Part shown: positions 1 to 8,979 of the stretch, in pieces | How the letters are laid out: the number at the start of each line of letters is the position of its first letter | How positions within the stretch are numbered: position 1 is the stretch's first letter | NCBI GenBank assembly: GCA_029264035.1 | Contig: JARICS010000038.1 | Coordinates: forward strand, 1-32,875 | Length of the DNA stretch: 32,875 nt | Reading direction: 5' to 3' | Origin: Dysgonamonadaceae bacterium | GTDB taxonomy: Bacteria; Bacteroidota; Bacteroidia; Bacteroidales; Dysgonomonadaceae | Made by a program: the position numbers and the translations under genes | Notes under the pieces: generated by a model | What the model was told of the DNA's origin: nothing | Database searches by the model: none | What the model saw: only the letters and a program-made list of their open reading frames with translations

Positions 1-629
1 TTGTGTAGCCCATATTCCAGGAAATTGCCAACGGCAAATATTGAAAATAACCGAAGGTTTGATACTTCGGGCTAAATTGGCTATGTGTGTGTATTGTACT
101 TCCTCGTCCAATCCCATCCACTCGCCACCACACCAGTCTACCTTGATGAAATCATAGTCCCAATCCTGCAAGTAAAGTGTCAAATCCTGCAATTCATGCC
201 CATACAAACCCATTCCAGATCCAATGGTGTCATTGTCCCAAAAAGATGCACATGTATTAATGCCTGCGTCAGAATAGATACCTGCATTCAATCCTTTTGA
301 GTGAATATACTCTGCCAATGACTTCATTCCATTGGGAAAACGCACAGGGTGAACCAAGAGATTTCCTTCTTCGTCACGTCCTCCATAGAATCCATCATCG
401 GTATTGATAAAGTTATAACCAACTTCTTTCAATCCCGATGAAACCATTGCATCGGCTTGCGCCTTGATTATATCTTCGTTTATTTCAACGCGGTAGTTGT
501 TCCAACTGGCCCAACCCATGATGGGTGTTTTGCGGCGGGGTTCTTTGGGGGATGTGTCTTGATTGGTTGCTTGAAGGCTAAATGACATCAGCAATAATGC
601 GAAGAGTAGATTTTTGAATGGATTCATAT
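1..629 (-). CDS. GH27-type alpha-galactosidase, 3' part outside the window
   Basis: Reverse-strand translation MNPFKNLLFALLLMSFSLQATNQ...TPIMGWASWNNYRVEINEDIIKAQADAMVSSGLKEVGYNFINTDDGF...GIYSDAG...LYLQDWDYDFIKVDWCGG: signal peptide plus GH27 motifs (GWxSWN, DDG, KxDWCGG). Open to the window edge. An in-frame upstream ATG exists at 659. Not in the supplied ORF track. Confidence 0.9.
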
Positions 630-754
630 TCTGTTGGATTTGCAGTTTGTTATTCATTGGTAAAGTACAAAGATAATTGTAATTTACTATTTACATACAT
701 AATAATGCACCAAATATTCCGAAATCATAAGCATCAGTATGAATGGAAACGCCT

Positions 755-1168
755 CTAATTACCTCTATATGTACTATATCCAAAAGCGGACAAAGTAATA
801 GGCACATGATAATGTTTATCGTCCTTTATCTCAAATACAACTTCGATGTATGGATAGAAAGTATCCGTTTGTTGACTTTGGAAATAAGGCTCAACATAAA
901 ACTTAAGCTTATAAACCCCAATGTGGTCGGCTCCCTCAGTCTGAGGTAAGAAATCTGATACTCTACCATTTTTATCAGTCTGCTTTTCTGCAAGCATTTG
1001 CCATTGATTGCCTTGAATTTGTTTTTGTAGCGTAATCTTTACATCAACAGCAGGCATGCCTTTGGTAATGTCTAAGATGTGGCTTGACAATTGATATTTA
1101 GATTGCTGTGCAAAAGCAATGGTAGTTGTAAACAGAAGTAGGAGTGAAAAGATGATGCTTTTATTCAT
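755..1168 (-). CDS. Secreted 5-hydroxyisourate hydrolase / transthyretin-like protein
   Basis: 137 aa with signal peptide; LSSHILDITKGMPAVDVKITL, TDKNGR, and C-terminal HYHVPITLSAFGYSTYRGN match HIUase family motifs. Confidence 0.85.
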   Translation of the reverse strand: MNKSIIFSLLLLFTTTIAFAQQSKYQLSSHILDITKGMPAVDVKITLQKQIQGNQWQMLAEKQTDKNGRVSDFLPQTEGADHIGVYKLKFYVEPYFQSQQTDTFYPYIEVVFEIKDDKHYHVPITLSAFGYSTYRGN

Positions 1169-1410
1169 AATGTATATTGTTTTGTAATTGTTAGTTTTAG
1201 TTCTTTTTAGAGTTCAGTAATAACAGTATTGAATTACATTCGTTCTTTTAAGACTCAATTATTACTTTTTTTTAATGAAGCAGAAGTATGTTGAAATAGA
1301 CATGTGTTATCAATTATCGTTACTATTAAGAAGATTATTCGAGTATAAAAGCAACAATTTAGAAAGTATAGGTGTTTAAAGTTAGAATTAATACTATTGA
1401 ACACATCATC

Positions 1411-2505
1411 ATGAGGTATAAAACTCTATCAAAACATCTATTTTTCATTACTTTCATAATTTTATACGCGCTACCCTCTAAGGCTCAAACACAAAAATTG
1501 GATATTGTAAATGACTCTTTAATTGTTGGAATTGCCGGAAGTGAGCCATTCGTATTTGAGGAAATGGGTAAAGGGATTGCCGTTGAAATTTGGGACGAGA
1601 TTGCAGACAAAAGATCTTGGAATTATAGATATGTTCCTTTCGAGAACGTAGAAGACGCATTGCATCAACTAAACAGAGGAACTATTGATTTAGTAGTTGG
1701 TCCTATAAGTATCACATCTAATCGACTTGAGAATATGAGATTTTCACAACCCTTTTACAACTCAAGCATATCGATAATTTCTCTTGAAGCAGAAAAAGGA
1801 TTTTGGCAAAAATTCAGACCGCTTTTTAGCACAAAACTATTAATGGCTATTGGTATATTTTTGCTTATTCTTAGTATTGTTGGTACGCTCCTTTGGTTGG
1901 CAGAGCGAAAAGAATCTCCTGATCAGTTTCCCAAAGGGCCTCTTCAAGGCATTGGCACAGGTATGTGGTTGGCTATTGTAACAATGACCACTACAGGCTA
2001 TGGTGACAAAGCTCCGATAACATTGCTGGGTCGAATAATAACGGGAACTTGGATGGTGATATCCATCATCTTTGCTACATCAATGGTGGCTGGAATTGCA
2101 AGTATACTAACTCTCTCATCACTTGACTCAACCACAATTTCGACAATCGAGCAACTTTCAGGTCGAAAGGTTGCCACTATTTATGGTTCTACTTCAGAGG
2201 ATTTTTAAAACAAGTTTAAAGTTAAAACAATTGGTGTCAATAATCTAAATGAAGCTATTGAAAGATTGGATAGTAAAACTGTGGATGCTGTTGTATTCGA
2301 TCGTCCTCAGTTACTATACTATCTGAAAAACAACAATGCTGAAAAGTTTTATATCAGTAAAGCTGAATATTCAAAACAAGGCTATGGTTTCGCATTTCCA
2401 ACCAACTCAGAGCTAATCTTCAGTGTAAACAGAACTTTATTGGAACTTTCGGAGAATGAGCAAACAGAGAGAATAATAAACTATTATATTAAGAAAGATG
2501 AGTAG
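1411..2505 (+). pseudogene. GluR0-like ligand-gated ion channel (SBP_bac_3 lobes plus K+-channel pore), interrupted by an in-frame TAA at 2206-2208
   Basis: Signal peptide, periplasmic binding lobe 1, TM, P-loop TMTTTGYGDKAP, TM, start of lobe 2, then TAA. The same frame continues as NKFKVKTIGVNNLNEAIERLDSKTVDAVVFDRPQ... to the stop ending at 2505. Confidence 0.8.
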
Positions 2506-2593
2506 AAAAGTATAGATTATCTTTAGCAACTCTTACTTAATTGTTTATCAACTATTGTAAGAATAGCTTATACGTAAAACAAATATGTGAAAA

Positions 2594-2625
2594 ATAGATT
2601 CCATTATAAATAGATTCCATTATAA
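2594..2625. repeat. Perfect 16-bp tandem duplication (ATAGATTCCATTATAA x2)
   Basis: Directly visible: 2594-2609 and 2610-2625 are identical. Confidence 0.95.
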
Positions 2626-2786
2626 GTTAAGGAGAGCTTTTTGCAAAAGTATCGTTAATCATATAAACCATGCAAATTAGCTGTAATACAGTCAATTGAC
2701 AAGAATGACGTAAACTTGACATAGATGTGACGCTACCAACAATGGTTTTTCTTTCTACTTTTGTTCTGAATCAAAAAACATAAAAA

Positions 2787-3392
2787 ATGAAGAACAAAGA
2801 ATTAGCTAAAAGAATTAAAGCACTAAGAAATAGAAAAGGTTTTTCTCAAGAAGAACTATCTGAGAAAGCGGGATTAAGTTTACGCACGATACAAAGAATT
2901 GAAAATGAAGAAACAGAACCAAGAGGCGATTCACTTAAAAGAATTGCAGCTGCATTTGATGTTGCTACGGATGAAATACTTGATTGGACAGTTCAGGAGG
3001 ATAAAGGACTCTTGGTAAACTTAAATCTATCTGCTTTAAGCTTTATAGTATTCCCTATTTTAGGAATTTTACTTCCCTTAGTAATTTGGATATCAAAAAA
3101 AGATAAAGTACGTAATGTAAATAACATTGCAAAAGATGTATTAAACTTTCAAATAACATGGACAATGCTCCTTCTAATCGGATATATTGGAATAGCTATT
3201 AGTGCAGGATATAAGTTGAAAACGACGGGATATATCGATTTCGGAATAGTAAGTTCAAGAATAATGATGAGTCATATTTTTCTTGTTTTAATGTATCTTT
3301 ATAATTTAGTGCTGATCATTATAAATACTTTAAGGGTCAATAAAGAAAAAGAGGTGATGTATTTTCCAAAGATTAAATTCATTAGAAGCTAA
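2787..3392 (+). CDS. XRE-family HTH regulator with C-terminal membrane domain (DUF4870-like)
   Basis: N-terminal HTH LAKRIKALRNRKGFSQEELSEKAGLSLRTIQRIENEETEPRGDSLKRIAAAF followed by three hydrophobic segments. Confidence 0.85.
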   Translation: MKNKELAKRIKALRNRKGFSQEELSEKAGLSLRTIQRIENEETEPRGDSLKRIAAAFDVATDEILDWTVQEDKGLLVNLNLSALSFIVFPILGILLPLVIWISKKDKVRNVNNIAKDVLNFQITWTMLLLIGYIGIAISAGYKLKTTGYIDFGIVSSRIMMSHIFLVLMYLYNLVLIIINTLRVNKEKEVMYFPKIKFIRS

Positions 3393-3416
3393 ACGAGCAT
3401 ATTTCAGCAAAAAGAG

Positions 3417-3488
3417 TAGCACGACCGGGAATCGAACCCGGATCTAAAGTTTAGGAAACTTCTATTCTATCCATTGAACTATCGCGCC
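3417..3488 (-). tRNA. tRNA-Arg(CCT)
   Basis: Reverse strand GGCGCGATAGTTC...GAAGTTTCCTAAACTTT...CCGGGTTCGATTCCCGG TCGTGCT A folds as a cloverleaf; anticodon loop TTCCTAA; no encoded CCA. Confidence 0.95.
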
Positions 3489-3676
3489 AGCAACAAATGA
3501 CATTTGTATTGCAAAAGTAACTGTTTTTTCGAGTATATCCAATACTTATATGATTATATGCAGTGAAACAAAAATTTAGATTGCTACTAAACAGTAGTTC
3601 GAAATAGATATTTCAAACAAAATTACTATTTTTGTGTTTATACTTGGAATCACTCAATAAAAAATTAAAACAGACA

Positions 3677-4180
3677 ATGAATAAAATAGCTATACTTTAC
3701 GGATCTTCTGGTGGTAACACAGAGTCAGTTGCAGGAAGAATTAAGCAAATGCTGAATAACGAAGCCGACATCTATAATGTAGAAAACGTATCTATTGAAA
3801 CCATTCAACCCTATCAATACTTAATTTTGGGAGCCTCCACCACAGGTATTGGAGACTTGCAAGACGATTGGGAGGGTTTTCTTCCTACATTTTCTGCAAG
3901 AATGGATTTCAGCGGTAAAACAGTAGCTATATTCGGATTGGGCGACAGCGCGTCATTTTCCAGTTCGTATGCCGAAGCAATATATGTATTGCACGATGAG
4001 TTGAAAGACAAAGTGAAAATTGTGGGCGAAATAGCTGATGAAGGATACACATATGACGATTCATCGGCAGTTGTTGATGGCAAATGGCTTGGACTGGCCA
4101 TTGATGAAGACAATGAGTATGATGAAACTGAAGAGCGCCTAACTAAATGGGTGGAGCAGTTGAAAAAAGAATTTGTATAA
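3677..4180 (+). CDS. fldA: Flavodoxin
   Basis: MNKIAILYGSSGGNTESVAGRI FMN-binding motif, GASTTGIGDLQDDWEGF, FGLGDSASFSSSYAEA. ATG at 3677 preferred over the 3632 alternative start. Confidence 0.93.
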   Translation: MNKIAILYGSSGGNTESVAGRIKQMLNNEADIYNVENVSIETIQPYQYLILGASTTGIGDLQDDWEGFLPTFSARMDFSGKTVAIFGLGDSASFSSSYAEAIYVLHDELKDKVKIVGEIADEGYTYDDSSAVVDGKWLGLAIDEDNEYDETEERLTKWVEQLKKEFV

Positions 4181-4273
4181 TAAAACCACACAGTGTTGCT
4201 TTACTCGCAAGAAATGAGACAAGTAATAGATCAAATTTGATTTTAGATTAGAATAAATAAGTAGTAGAGTAGG

Positions 4274-4303
4274 AGGGTTCGGATAATGTATTATTCGAAC
4301 CCT
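4274..4303. terminator. Intrinsic terminator between convergent flavodoxin and thioredoxin-like genes
   Basis: AGGGTTCG gataatgtattatt CGAACCCT; inner arms also pair; followed by TTTATA. Confidence 0.75.
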
Positions 4304-4359
4304 TTATATTGATGTAAAAATTATTGATTATTTTGGCTTTAACAGTATAGAATAACTCT

Positions 4360-5346
4360 TTACCGCTTCGATAAGAAAAAACTTTCAATCTCTTCTAAAG
4401 AGGTATCTTTCAAGATAATTCGTTTATTTTTGTCAAGCAAGTAGATTGTAGGCAAAGCTTTGAGATCATATACTCGCTTATTGGTTAGAATCATATCATT
4501 GTCATAGCCATGTATCCAATACTTTTGGGGCATCGCTGCTAAAGATTGTCGCCATAGAGAAACATTTGATTCCGGATAAATATTCAACACACAAAGCATG
4601 GTTCTACTAAAGCTATTGAGCGAAGAAACATCAGCTAATACTTCAGAATTGTGTATTTCGTCAGCAACAGCCACACATTTAGAACATTCAGGAGTAGAAA
4701 AGAAAAGTATCACGTAGTTGCTTTTGATGGCATGCATCTTTTTCCTATCCTTATTTTGTAAGGTATAAACAAAATCAGTAGCCTTCGATCCAATTCTGTT
4801 TTTATGAATCATCTCTTGCTGAAAATCATATTTCTCATAATCCTTCTCTGGCAAAATATCTGAAGCCAAAATAGTTTCTAACACAGGAATATACAATTCT
4901 TCGTTACGAAACGGAGAGTCGGCATTGTAATAATACTTCTCGAACAGAGATGCAATATGCGTATACATGGATGGATTGGTCTGTGCTTTCACAAACAAAT
5001 ACTTAATAGATCTGCGTGCATGTTTAAATGGTATATAATTGAGTACATGTATATAGTCAACAAAACCCTGCTCTGTAATATCTGTTTTATTAATAAGTGT
5101 TGTATCTTCGAAAGGAAACTCATCCCAATAATATTTCGATAAGTAGATTGCCTTGCCTTGCTCATCTGTAATGTTAGCTGGAATTTTGGGCATAGGAAAA
5201 TTAGGGTTGGGATTTTGCACCAAAATTGCGTTCTCTAAATCATCAAATGACTCTTTAGTTGCAGGTTTCGATCTATACACACCGCAACTTGCAAAAATAT
5301 ATAGCACAAACAATATAAGTGCAGACGACAGATAGGAAGTTTTCAT
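4360..5346 (-). CDS. DUF5106-like thioredoxin-fold lipoprotein
   Basis: Lipobox FASC near the N-terminus; redox motif FFSTPECSKC (CxxC); C-terminal ALPTIYLLDKNKRII. Start at internal ATG (5346) preferred because it gives a signal peptide. Confidence 0.75.
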   Translation of the reverse strand: MKTSYLSSALILFVLYIFASCGVYRSKPATKESFDDLENAILVQNPNPNFPMPKIPANITDEQGKAIYLSKYYWDEFPFEDTTLINKTDITEQGFVDYIHVLNYIPFKHARRSIKYLFVKAQTNPSMYTHIASLFEKYYYNADSPFRNEELYIPVLETILASDILPEKDYEKYDFQQEMIHKNRIGSKATDFVYTLQNKDRKKMHAIKSNYVILFFSTPECSKCVAVADEIHNSEVLADVSSLNSFSRTMLCVLNIYPESNVSLWRQSLAAMPQKYWIHGYDNDMILTNKRVYDLKALPTIYLLDKNKRIILKDTSLEEIESFFLSKR

Positions 5347-5635
5347 AATTAATTTTGCTAAACAAATGAGGTGTCTTAAACTAAATTCTTGCAATGAAGA
5401 ACGCTCAAATCTCATAAAAGATTAATAAATGAGACAAACACCAAAACAAGGGTAAAGCACTTATAGTAAAGCAACTCAACTGAGAATATTACAAACTATT
5501 ACTTAACTTGTTATGATATGTACAAAGCATTCTTAAGACAGTACAAAAGTAAGTACTTAACTTCTCTTTACAAAAGGATTTAAGATGAATTATAAGAAGC
5601 GAATAGTTAAATGTTATGGATGCCAATACAATGTA

Positions 5636-6568
5636 TTAAAGTGTACTTTTAAATACTAAAGATGCCGCACCCATACATCCGGCATTATTACCTAATGAGG
5701 CTGCAATAATCTCAGTGTTGCTTGAGCAATTGGGCATAGCGTAACGAAAAGCAGCTTTTTTTATCATGTCGATATAAAAAGCTCCTGCCTCAGATATACC
5801 TCCCCCAATAACAACTTTTTGAGGAGCAAAGGTATTTATAAATCCGGCAATACCATGACCCAAATACTCAGTGTGAGCCTTGAGGCAAGCAACAGCTTCA
5901 GGTTCATTCTCTTTGAATCTTTCTATAATATAATGACCATCAACATCCTTTATATCTTTACCCGTTTTATCTACATACTGATCAATAAGTGCTGAAGTTG
6001 AAGCATAGGCTTCCAAACAACCCCGACCACCACAACTACAATCAATTCCATCATGCTGAATGGTGAGGTGTCCTAATTCGCCTCCACGATTTTTATATCC
6101 TCCATAGAGTTGTCCGTTTATTACGATAGCGCCACCTATTCCTGTTCCAACAGTAATAAAGATAACATCGGAACATTCTCTTGCTGCACCAAAAGCAACC
6201 TCTCCCAAACCCATTACATTTGCATCATTATCAACAAAAACAGGCATGTGGAACTTATCTGAATAAATAGTGCCAAGATCTATGTTCTCCCAACGATCAA
6301 GATTTTCTGCTCCACCCAAAACCACTCCTTTGTCCACCACCCCAGGGGAGCCAATGCCAATACCTTTCAATTCCAGTCCTTTTAGAGTAGCATGGTTCAC
6401 TACTTTCTGAATGGCTTTCTGAATAGCGTCTAAGGTATCTTCACGGGTCGCCTCGCCTCCAATTGGCAGTTTTCCATCAATTATTATATCTCCCGTTTGA
6501 GATACTAATGCATATTTTACGAATGTTCCGCCGAGGTCTATGCCAATGGCGCAGGGTTTTGCTATCAT
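5636..6568 (-). CDS. ROK-family glucokinase-like sugar kinase
   Basis: AIGIDLGGTFVKYALV, FVDNDANVMGLGE, TVGTGIGGAIVINGQLYGG, ELGH...CSCGGRGCLEAYAS ROK signature. Confidence 0.93.
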   Translation of the reverse strand: MIAKPCAIGIDLGGTFVKYALVSQTGDIIIDGKLPIGGEATREDTLDAIQKAIQKVVNHATLKGLELKGIGIGSPGVVDKGVVLGGAENLDRWENIDLGTIYSDKFHMPVFVDNDANVMGLGEVAFGAARECSDVIFITVGTGIGGAIVINGQLYGGYKNRGGELGHLTIQHDGIDCSCGGRGCLEAYASTSALIDQYVDKTGKDIKDVDGHYIIERFKENEPEAVACLKAHTEYLGHGIAGFINTFAPQKVVIGGGISEAGAFYIDMIKKAAFRYAMPNCSSNTEIIAASLGNNAGCMGAASLVFKSTL

Positions 6569-6930
6569 AGTTATGATTTTGAAATTTAGTGTCGAGTGTT
6601 CAATTTTATATTAGGACACTAAGGTATTATAAAATAAACAAAAACGAAAATAATAGTTGAGAATATATACTTCAGAAGAATGTTCTTTTCAAATAGGATA
6701 TTTCATGATAAGATCTTTTTCTTATACTTTTTATTGTCTGATTTAATTAAATTGTATCCTTATAACCAACATTCCACCCTCTTATTCAATATGATAAATG
6801 ATAAACACAAAACGAATACATTTTGTTATTATTTATAAATAATTGTTTATTATGCATGGCATGTATTTTACAATCTATAGTTATATTAATTTGAAAAATA
6901 TTGCGGGCTTACAATATGATTTCCATTTGT

Positions 6931-6985
6931 TGAAACTCGCATCTACGACGGTAGAAATGAGCTAAATGTCATTATTTCCCTTTTG
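6931..6985 (+). repeat. Degenerate copy of intergenic hairpin repeat (hairpin TCTAC-GACG-GTAGA plus ATGTCAT core)
   Basis: tgaaactcgcATCTACGACGGTAGAaatgagctaaATGTCATtattt aligns with the copies at 7141-7211 (reverse) and 32662-32732. Confidence 0.55.
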
Positions 6986-7000
6986 TTGTGCGTTTTTTGA

Positions 7001-7040
7001 GATTTTATGTCATGAAATTTTAGTTCACTCGGTAGAATGC
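7001..7040 (+). repeat. Degenerate half-copy of the same repeat (ATGTCATGAAA core plus decayed second hairpin)
   Basis: ttttATGTCATGAAAttttagTTCACTCGGTAGAAtg resembles the core/second-hairpin half of the 32662-32732 copy. Confidence 0.45.
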
Positions 7041-7140
7041 CTCTCCAGGCAGTCGTTTTTTTTATTCTTGGCAAGATTTTCTCCATTCATGGCATATATT
7101 CGCAATATTCTGACTAAAAAGACTCTTTTTATTTATTAAA

Positions 7141-7211
7141 AACATTTTCACGGCCGTGGATTGCGTTTTCATGACATAAACGTCCTATCTACCGTGGTAG
7201 ATTTGATTTCC
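7141..7211 (-). repeat. Intergenic double-hairpin repeat, copy 1
   Basis: Reverse complement ggaaatcaaATCTACcacgGTAGATaggacgtttATGTCATGAAAAcgcaatcCACggccGTGaaaatgtt aligns ungapped over 71 nt with 32662-32732 (56/71 identical by hand count). Confidence 0.85.
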
Positions 7212-7426
7212 ACCTAATTTAGAGCGCATTTTCGAAGGAATTGAAAGAAATGAAGGACAATTATTTACAAATTGATAGTAATGACTTGGATAAAATAATG
7301 TGAGCGGTAGATAAAACTCTTCGTCAGAGAATAAAACAGAGGTTTTAAATTGGCAAAATGACAAAATCTATTGTAAAACAAGACTATAATATAATGAATA
7401 ACTAGAAGAAGTATAACATGTATTAA

Positions 7427-8968
7427 CTATTGACTTGCCCAAGTTTCTCTATCCAAATTGCGATAATTAATAGCTTCGGCTAGATGGCTGGGTTGTACTT
7501 TTTCGCTATTCTCTAAATCTGCAATAGTGCGAGATACTTTCAGTATTCTATCATAAGCACGTGCAGAAAGATTGAGTCTTTCCATGGCTGTTTTCATTAA
7601 TTGCAAACCTGAAGCATCGGGTAGGGCATACTTGTTGAGCAACTTAGAGGTCATTTGCGCATTGCAATAGACTCCATTGGTATCTTTAAAACGCTCATCT
7701 TGTATTTCACGTGCTGCTATTACTCGTTTGCTAATTTCTGAACTATGTTCGGCAGCAGTTCTATCCGATATTTTTTCGAAGGGTACAGGCACTATTTCAA
7801 TATGAATATCTATTCTATCAAGTAGTGGACCAGAAATTTTGTTTAGGTAGCGTTGCACTGTTCCAGGAGCACATACACAATCTCTTTCAGGATGATTGTA
7901 ATATCCACATGGACAGGGGTTCATTGCTGAAACCAACATGAAACTTGCGGGATATTCTACGGTAAATTTTGCACGTGAAATAGTAATTCTTCTATCTTCC
8001 AAAGGTTGACGCATTACTTCAAGTACACTTCTATTGAATTCGGGAAGTTCGTCAAGAAACAAAACACCATTATGAGCAAGACTTATTTCACCTGGTTGTG
8101 GGTATGTTCCACCCCCAACCATGGCTACATCACTTATTGTGTGATGGGGTGAACGAAACGGACGCTGTGGCATTAAAGCTGTATTTGTGCCAATTTGCCC
8201 AGCAACGCTATGAATTTTAGTAGTTTCTAATGCTTCTTCTACTGTGAAAGGGGGTAGAATGGATGGCATCCTTTTGGCCATCATTGATTTTCCTGATCCG
8301 GGTGGACCTATCATAACAATATTGTGGCCACCAGCTGCAGCTACTTCAAGAGCTCGTTTTACATTTTCTTGACCTTTTACATCAGAAAAATCAAAATCGT
8401 AATCGGATTGATGATTTAAAAACTCTTTATCAATATCTACAAAAGTAGGCGTAATTTCTGCTCCTTCGTTAAAAAACTCAACAACCTCTTTTATATTCTT
8501 TACTCCTAACACTTCTAAACCTTCTACAACTGCAGCTTCTTTTGCATTTTCTTCGGGCAAAATAAATCCTTTGAAGCCACTCTCTTTTGCTAAAATAGCA
8601 ATGGGTAATACTCCTTTTACTGGCAGAATAGTTCCATCAAGTGAGAGTTCTCCCATCATAATATAGTCTGCAAGCATATCTGACTTCAAACCTTCTGATG
8701 CAGCCAAAACCCCAATTGCAAGCGGTAAGTCATAAGCTGAACCTTCTTTACGTATATCGGCAGGAGACATATTTATTATTATTTGCTTGCGAGGAAATTT
8801 ATAACCATTAAATTGTAAAGCAGAAATCATGCGCTCTTGACTCTCTTTAACTGAAGCATCTGGCAAGCCAACTACAAGAAACTTTATACCTTTAGAGCAA
8901 TTAACCTCAATTGTAATTAATGTAGCACTAATGCCTTGAACAGCAGCAGCAAATATTTTAACCAGCAT
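7427..8968 (-). CDS. YifB/ComM family Mg-chelatase-like AAA ATPase
   Basis: MLVKIFAAAVQGISATLITIEV..., GLPDASVKESQERM, Walker A GPPGSGKSMMAKR, FRSPHHTISDVAMVGGG, CPCGYY, RAYDRILKVSRTIADL. Confidence 0.96.
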   Translation of the reverse strand: MLVKIFAAAVQGISATLITIEVNCSKGIKFLVVGLPDASVKESQERMISALQFNGYKFPRKQIIINMSPADIRKEGSAYDLPLAIGVLAASEGLKSDMLADYIMMGELSLDGTILPVKGVLPIAILAKESGFKGFILPEENAKEAAVVEGLEVLGVKNIKEVVEFFNEGAEITPTFVDIDKEFLNHQSDYDFDFSDVKGQENVKRALEVAAAGGHNIVMIGPPGSGKSMMAKRMPSILPPFTVEEALETTKIHSVAGQIGTNTALMPQRPFRSPHHTISDVAMVGGGTYPQPGEISLAHNGVLFLDELPEFNRSVLEVMRQPLEDRRITISRAKFTVEYPASFMLVSAMNPCPCGYYNHPERDCVCAPGTVQRYLNKISGPLLDRIDIHIEIVPVPFEKISDRTAAEHSSEISKRVIAAREIQDERFKDTNGVYCNAQMTSKLLNKYALPDASGLQLMKTAMERLNLSARAYDRILKVSRTIADLENSEKVQPSHLAEAINYRNLDRETWASQ

Positions 8969-8979
8969 GTAGATTTGTA

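Noticed and set aside
85-300. 71-aa + strand ORF in the track
   Set aside because: Antisense to the GH27 alpha-galactosidase frame; no recognisable protein features.
3814-4191. 125-aa - strand ORF over flavodoxin
   Set aside because: Shadow ORF antisense to a clear flavodoxin gene.
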